From: Crambe crambe
Lineage: Eukaryota > Porifera > Demospongiae > Poecilosclerida > Crambeidae
Direction of reading: 5' to 3'
NCBI GenBank assembly: GCA_963924555.1
Contig: OZ004595.1
Location: 4,458,599 to 4,522,598 of the forward strand
DNA length: 64,000 bases
Shown: positions 58,101-64,000 of the stretch, piece by piece
Position numbering within the stretch: position 1 is the first letter of the stretch
Layout of the letters: every line of letters starts with the position of its first letter
Notes under the pieces: model-generated
Told to the model about the DNA's origin: nothing
Seen by the model: only the letters and a program-made list of their open reading frames with translations
Database searches by the model: none
Made by a program: the position numbers and the translations under genes

Positions 58101-61100
58101 GCTACTAATAAGACGTACGTGCCTTCGGCATTGTGCCTCGGCATTGTGCCTCGGCACTCTGGTGCTGAGGCAAAAATCATCACAACATTAGCTATAGTCT
58201 AAACCCAACCATTTCACTTCCAGCATCTCTGGGTAGAGTGAGGTGAGATCTCTCTCTCTTCAAGTAAGCCAGGAGACTGCCATTGGCCATAAAGGGCATA
58301 ACAATATATGGACTTTCTCCTACATCAGTGCACACTCCGATTAAATTCATCACATTCGGATGGTTGAATATCATCATCTTTTCACTCTCAATCATTAAAT
58401 TCTCAATATCCTTAGGTGTATAGAGACCTATAATGATCATGAAAGTCTACAGACTTGTATAGCTATCCCTTGATTAGCTATATACCTTTTAATGTCTTGA
58501 TGGCTACAACTTCTGTTGTACTTCTTTCTCGCCAGCCTGTGAGGTTACCTTTGTATACCAGCCCAAATTCTCCTATAAAGACGAATAATGTTTATTGCTT
58601 GAACAGTGGGCTAGGTGACCTTCCTTGATTGTGTATTTAATAGTGATGACCATAAAAGGGTGTTGTATTTGAAAAGAGGAGCAAGTCACACATGTATGTA
58701 TATGTTTATACAGCATATGTTAATATGGTAATGCATACTATATTATTATAGCTCCATATGTACGTAGGAAGTTTACTTTCCATGCCCACAGCTGAGCTAG
58801 CTAGCCAAATTGAAGACATACAGAAGCCATACTTATCCAATAACAAACATCTCGTTTCCCATACCTTGTCCTATAGTATTGATGAGTTGAATAAATCGAC
58901 CAGGTATGATTGTAGAAGAGTCAGAAAACTGTCCCTGTCTGGTGAATGGATTTTCAATCTTGCCACCTTTCATGAATCATAGTATCACATTTCAAGTGGG
59001 GAAAAATTCATGGATTTCACTTGCATCCAGCAATCCTCGAAATTTTCACTTATGAATGAAATCGATATCGCTTACTGTGGAGGGGTCACCTAGTTTGTAG
59101 CAGCTAGCTAGCTGCACAATCGATCTAGCTATTATATAGCAAAAATGGTTTACTGCATTGCTTGAAACCAGCACTAACCTCCATTATTGAAGGGTTAGCC
59201 CATGACCACGTTAAATAATGATGGTTGTCTCTAGCTCTAGTTGTGCTCTTCTTTCAGTTTTTTGTACATAGCTTAGCTAGCTGGCTAGTTTTATAGGCTT
59301 CACTTCCATGTTTGCAGCTTTTATTGACAAAGACAGCACAGTTTCTGACAGAGGACCTCTTGGATCTGTCACAGACGATAATCCACAAATTTATTATTGC
59401 GAAATCTGTTGCCTATGCTAATCCTCAAATTTTTCCCATTTGAAATAATTATTTGCTGCATACTGTAATTATAGATTTAAAAACTTGCTTACCAGGGTTA
59501 CTCATATCAGAGCTCACTTTCGAAAATTCCGTGCTTTTATTTCTATAATAGAAATGTCAGATGTATAGCAGTTATATTATGGCAATAATGAATTAATGAG
59601 ATGGCTATAGCTAGCTTGAATCACTACAAGCCTCCTACACTACACTACTATAATATACTTTCATATAGAAATGATTATACAATGTCTTATGAATAATAAT
59701 GAGTAAAGTTCTATATACCATAACCTTAGTGCTTGACTTACGTCACTTCTGATGGTTCTGTATCTCCTTTGTGTCCCTTTCCTGTTAGTATTATCATCAG
59801 AAAGATGATCACTGATACAACAAAATCTCCTTTTAAACACAACTGGTTACCTTCAATACAAACCTCAAAGACCCCTTGGCCTAACAAACATTCAGCTACG
59901 AAACAGTATAAGGATTTCCCTAATAGCTAACTGGCCATCTTAGGCTGAGGGTGTTCTAAAAAGGCAGACATTAGTAGAATGAAATGTACTTATACTGATT
60001 TGAGGTCTCTAATATTAGTGATACTCACCTGAATTTCGACGCTGCCGAAGACTGAAAGAGAATAAATGAAATCTGTTTAATTATGTTGTAGTTACTACAT
60101 ATAGAATACTTACATGATGAATACTGCAATAATAATTGTCCCTATTAACAGCAAGATGATAACAGCCACCAGTGCTCCCAGTACAGCACCAATTATAGAT
60201 CCAGGCCCATCAGTGGAGTCGTCAGTAGGTGAAACAAAGACAGGGGGCTTGCCTGCTACACTTGATACTCCATTCATAGCAGTCACAAAGAACTGATAGT
60301 TGACACCAGGGGTTAGACCTGAAGCACACACATTGCACATTAAAATAACTTAAGTACCAAGTGAAAGTTAGCTTGGAAAAAATTCCCCCTCATTAAAAGT
60401 AATCTGAAAAACTATGCTAGGTAGCATTATTGACACACGAGGGCAATGAGAAAAAGTTTTAGAACTGTACAGAACACAAAAGGATTGCAGCTTTATGAGT
60501 AATAGAAATTTAACACAGCTACTGTCTATAATTGCACATACAATTGCATATCCACACCTGTGGACGATACACGTGAAGTCAAGAGTGCAAAATCATAATA
60601 ATACCAAGTGCCGAGACACTATAACCAAGTTGTATGTACATCAAACAATGTTATGTGCTTACACCTCAGATGATATACCTGAGATAGTTCCCATGGTAGT
60701 GTTGACTATGACTGCTTCTACACGTCTATTACTTCCTTCTTCTTGATAGGACAAGACATAGACAGTGTCATTCCTGCCACCAAAGTTCACTGGGGGGTCC
60801 CACACCAAGGTAACTGAGTCAGAGGTCCGAGACTCTATTCGAACATTTGTCACTGGAGAAGGGGGCTCTGAGAAAAAAAGTTATGGATGTAAGAACAAAA
60901 TACATAAAGGTACAATAATGCACCCTACATGTGTGCACAGCAAGAACACTATGTATTCCAAATGGCCATAATGTGTCATGAAGTGGCATCATTATTACAT
61001 GGTGTGTAAGTATGTGGATCACATGTGTAAACAGTTGAAATACGTACCCTAGCTATTATATGAGAGTACCTAACACCATTCACCTTTTCACTGCACTCAG

Positions 61101-63003
61101 TTCCACTTACTATTAAAAAGGCATCAAAATAATTGTATCACTGCAGCAGCCAGGTAACATAGAGAGAGGAGCTTATAGCTATTCATAAGAGATAGCTGCT
61201 CTCTACTAATACACACACATAGCTACTCCTACTATTGAGTACCCATTCCTGATTGCAATCACAAGCTGTTGTGCATACTTTTACTCTATCACTTCAAGAC
61301 TAAATGACTATGATGAGAACGATTAAACACAGGACTCAGTCTGCCATTCAACTGATAGCTGATAGCTCAGGGCAAGTATTTTTGTACCTGTAAAATATCA
61401 AGAGAATATCCCAACCAAAGATAAGTTAGGATTTTAAAATAGGTACAGACAGAAAACTTCAGAGATTATTGAAACTGAAAATGAAATGTTACACTGAGAC
61501 CACAAAATAGATTAGTTTGAAGCTAATAAACACCACCACTAGCACTTTAATGGTACAAGACCAGTTCCTCTTGCCAAGTGAGCATGTGTTGAAAACACAA
61601 GCACATACATGTCATATGACTCAGTGTTTGTATCCAAACATCCTGCATGACTTGGCCAGGCAATGAAGTTGCCCCATCAAGTGTCTATTGGAGTAGAGGG
61701 TACCATAGAGTCCAGTGTGTAGTCTCTAATCGAATAGGAGGAGTTCCCCCTTGTACATTAATGCTATTTAGCCATATCTCAATGAACCTTCCTGCACCTT
61801 TCTCATTGGCATGGCCTTATAAGGTCTAATCATAGCATTAACTCACGGGTGCATGGAAGGTCCTCCTCTCCTGGTGCTCTGTAGTAGCCCTCCACACAGG
61901 GACATACTGCCAACCCAGATTCCACACCCACACTGTTCTCAGGACAGTCACGACACTTACCATAAGCCATTGACAGGTAAGTACCAGCCATACAAGCTAT
62001 GAATAACACAGTTTCATATTCACAATGATATCATCTTAAGCAGTCTAACCTTCAGTACATGACGTTCCATTCTCTGTTGCCCGGAATCCTTGGTTACACT
62101 GACAACCTGACACAACACTCCACATCCCTCCTGGGCTACAGGTCAGACTTGGTGCTGCTCCACTCTCTGTACTAGCATTTCCTACACACTGTCCTGTCAC
62201 TCTGAGTGGCTCTTGACTTGGTGTTGTAATTGGAGGGGAAATGGTCTCTGGTCGAATCATAAGTCCTACAGTTTCTTGGGGGCAGATATTGTAGAATACT
62301 ATGACACGAGTAACTGCTATACATGTGTCTTCATCTCTAATAGCAAGGTAGAATCCACTTTCATTAGTTGCAAAGTTGAGATACCTGGTCTGATTCTGTA
62401 GATTGCCATCATTTGGGACTAATCTACTTATTAGCACATAGTTACTGGTATTCCTGGCTGCAACACTGTTAATAGTAGATGTCTCATATCTGTGCCATGA
62501 GGAGATCCCTGAGCAGCCCTTAACACAACCTTCCTGCTCAAATTCTACTTGTATACTGACTTGAGGCAAACGAGTCCCACCATCTATTGTTCTGTTGATG
62601 AACTGTGTAATCAGCCAGTTATCCTGGACACCATCTCTAAAACCACATGCAGTCACTGTCTGTCGGCAAGCATTGTCAGCACTCTGGAACCACTGCAAAT
62701 ATAAAACACACTAAGGTAAAATTCTAGCAAATCCACTTCACTTACAGTAGCTCCTCTGCCTTGTGACTGAATACCATCAACATCCACTTGCTGCCATACA
62801 GAGCCAGTTTGTGTCGATAGTAAACGGATGTAGTTAAAAGAGTCCATCAGTATCCTTGCATTGACAGGGTATACTGGAGGAGTAACTCCTGGTGTACCAA
62901 GTAAAGTATTTATACAGAACGAGTCACCATCTCCAGGAGCCTGAGCAATGACCACTGATGGCAGAGCAGTCAGACACATGAAAAAAATACCACTATACAT
63001 CAT
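55128..63003 (-). CDS. Receptor F: full Eph-ectodomain receptor tyrosine kinase, apparently intact
   Basis: Fifteen exons: 62746-63003, 62050-62692, 61847-61996, 60679-60867, 60114-60318, 60029-60051, 59742-59781, 59493-59533, 58865-58966, 58486-58572, 58210-58427, 57268-57380, 56074-56248, 55858-56000 and 55128-55266. They total 2526 nt, giving 841 aa. Order: signal peptide, Eph-type ligand-binding domain, Cys-rich and EGF-like modules, one FN3, membrane helix ([21 protein letters not shown]), juxtamembrane, kinase with G-QGEFG loop, [48 protein letters not shown]. All catalytic motifs are present. The kinase resembles the MET/AXL group more than Eph, which has IPIRWTAPEAI at the P+1 region. 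No SAM domain or PDZ motif follows. Three kinase introns carry transposon insertions. Convergent with PIGP copy 2. Confidence 0.87.
56329..56560. mobile_element. 232-bp MITE in a kinase intron of receptor F
   Basis: Terminal inverted repeats of about 85 bp begin GATATCGCATCATATCAACA and contain ATAATCTCGACATTTC. The paralogous intron in receptor C (25686-25940) lacks it. The target duplication is obscured by AT-rich flanks. Confidence 0.75.
56738..57215 (-). mobile_element. Element Y relative in a kinase intron of receptor F
   Basis: The left end TAGCATTGTATGGGGCAAGC and right end CATGCTCGCCCCAATAATAT form inverted termini like those of element Y. The minus-strand interior encodes charged fragments ([30 protein letters not shown]) and GCGCATGCG blocks, as in Y. 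Absent from the matching intron of receptor C. Confidence 0.65.
57395..58165 (+). repeat. Interspersed repeat Z, copy 2, with TATAG microsatellite
   Basis: It enlarges the intron that is 55 bp in receptor C to 829 bp. It starts AACAAGTTAGTCTTTTAAAA and ends with TGCCTCGGCA direct repeats. (GTATA)n-like bases lie at 57542-57660. The left 400 bp match the reverse complement of 101-510. Confidence 0.75.
61022..61846. other. Intron of receptor F between EGF-like and FN3 exons
   Basis: No repeats shared with the rest of the window and no exon recognised. The plus-strand 60-aa frame at 61647 appears spurious. Confidence 0.5.
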
Positions 63004-63480
63004 AGCTACTAACGATAAAGGAGGAAATGGATGTTATTAAACATACACAATAATGTGAGGCTTCCGCGCATAATAATACGGTGGCTCTATTATAGCCTAT
63101 ACTTATAGTACAGGCTTATGAGAAAGCACAATAAGTAGTAGTGGGCTCTAGCTATTTAAAGTGTCTTTTATCAGTTTGAAGCAAAAGAATCGATCCAGTG
63201 GAAGTTATTTGACTAGGAGGGTTGGATCCCAGAGTAAGGTATGGTTTTCCATGTATAATTGGCAGTTAGTTAGCTAGCCTTGTAATCACTAATACTAGTA
63301 GCTATGATGATGTTCTAATGTATGAAATGTACTAGAAACTCTCTGGACCCTTCTGTTGGTTTTTCTGTGGGTTTTCGTTATAAATAAGGCTAAAGTGTCA
63401 TTACCCCTCCTGATTAAACAAGCTCTTTATCTACCATATTTAGCAACAACTATAAACCTGTCGTTATAATATTGATAGCT
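63004..63480. other. Upstream region of receptor F
   Basis: AT-rich, presumed promoter region of receptor F and of the following plus-strand frame. No repeat, RNA gene or exon recognised. Confidence 0.45.
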
Positions 63481-63973
63481 ATGCCACGAAAGAAGGGATT
63501 TCAACACCGTGGAAAAGGAGATATGAATGCAGCGTCAAAAGCAGTCTGGTCAAGAAGATCAAGCACTAGCTCAACTTGCTTCTACTCTTGTCTTGCCCAG
63601 GGAGTGGAGCAATTGCAGCTCAGATGATATGGGAAATGCAAGTGGTAGTAGCTCTCAACCCCTACGGATTATATTTAGTCTTACCATTGATTCTCATCTC
63701 TCATGGTCACTATATTTGTATAATCGTAAACTTACACCAGCTATGTGTAGTGTTCTGTATTCCTCTCAAGACCCCCTTGAGAACTATTTCGGACAACAGA
63801 GGGCTCAGGGTGGTCGAAACGACAACCCTACTATACAACAGTGTGTCGATATTCCCTTAGGATACAGAAGTCACAAGCTCTTGACCCTGTTAGAGGAAAT
63901 TGTTATTCAAAGAGCCTCCCCAAATTGCTTCCCAAATGCAAGCGACTCATCAATAGTCACATTTTGTGTATAA
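63481..63973 (+). pseudogene. Fragment similar to the C-terminal part of P-element/THAP9-like transposase
   Basis: The frame at 63527-63973 (148 aa) contains SSQDPLENYFGQQRAQGG followed by RNDNPTIQQC. This resembles the QD-LE-FFG-R-RG...NPT motif near the C terminus of P-element/THAP9 transposases. An overlapping frame from the Met at 63481 (MPRKKGFQHRGKGD) shifts to it only by a frame change. No THAP domain or catalytic core is present here. It may be a remnant, or the last exon of a gene extending leftwards by splicing, but no exons were found upstream. Confidence 0.5.
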
Positions 63974-64000
63974 TTATGCATAACACTAACAATCATCTGA

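Noticed and set aside
1-64000. tRNA, rRNA or other structured RNA genes
   Set aside because: I looked for cloverleaf box motifs and conserved rRNA segments and found none. Without a covariance search this is only a visual negative.

Overview
This looks like nuclear DNA of an early-branching animal, most likely a demosponge similar to Amphimedon. The reasons are short GT-AG introns (one is 55 bases), AT-rich spacers, dense small foldback and inverted-repeat elements, and lineage-expanded receptor genes. The species is an inference. The frame of the window is a minus-strand tandem array of receptor genes with an Eph-type ectodomain: signal peptide, Eph ligand-binding domain, Cys-rich/EGF-like module, then (in some copies) one FN3 domain. 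I call the copies A to F from left to right.

Layout. 14-86: lone PIGP exon. 2175-4571: receptor A, only the 5' exons, with a 1.2-kb foldback element in intron 1. 5434-12409: complete MULE-type DNA transposon with 82-bp inverted repeats and a 9-bp target duplication, carrying a SWIM+PHD transposase gene and a second small zinc-finger gene. About 13190-13360: decayed FN3 exon. 13387-18261: Ty3/gypsy-type LTR retrotransposon with the integrase upstream of reverse transcriptase (Gmr1-like order). 19906-22430: receptor B, short and kinase-less. 22606-23763: intact PIGP gene, head-to-head with B. 24558-34255: receptor C, with a kinase. 34958-35870: receptor pseudogene D. 36507-42823: receptor E, kinase-less with FN3. 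43681-46149: broken gene joining a TTF-like zinc finger, an Ig-like domain and a TKL/IRAK-like kinase remnant. 47309-54314: second PIGP gene, whose 6-kb first intron is packed with repeats. 55128-63003: receptor F, with a kinase. 63481-63973: fragment resembling a P-element/THAP9-type transposase.

I spliced the receptors by hand from consensus sites. F (15 exons, 2526 nt, 841 aa), B (4 exons, 1317 nt, 438 aa) and E (6 exons, 1716 nt, 571 aa) give lengths divisible by three. C is one base short unless a 55-base kinase intron is retained. C and F combine an Eph-type ectodomain with a tyrosine kinase whose motifs resemble the MET/AXL group rather than the Eph kinase. B and E replace the kinase with a short tail containing NPxY and YxxI tyrosine motifs. 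Most ectodomain introns are phase 1, so exons can be added or dropped without breaking frame, which fits the observed variants.

PIGP (a GPI-anchor biosynthesis subunit) recurs with the receptors. PIGP and receptor-kinase 3' ends converge at 23.8-24.6 kb and again at 54.3-55.1 kb, and a PIGP exon also lies at the left edge beside receptor A. The window therefore reads as a segmentally duplicated PIGP + receptor block, later reshuffled and invaded by transposons.
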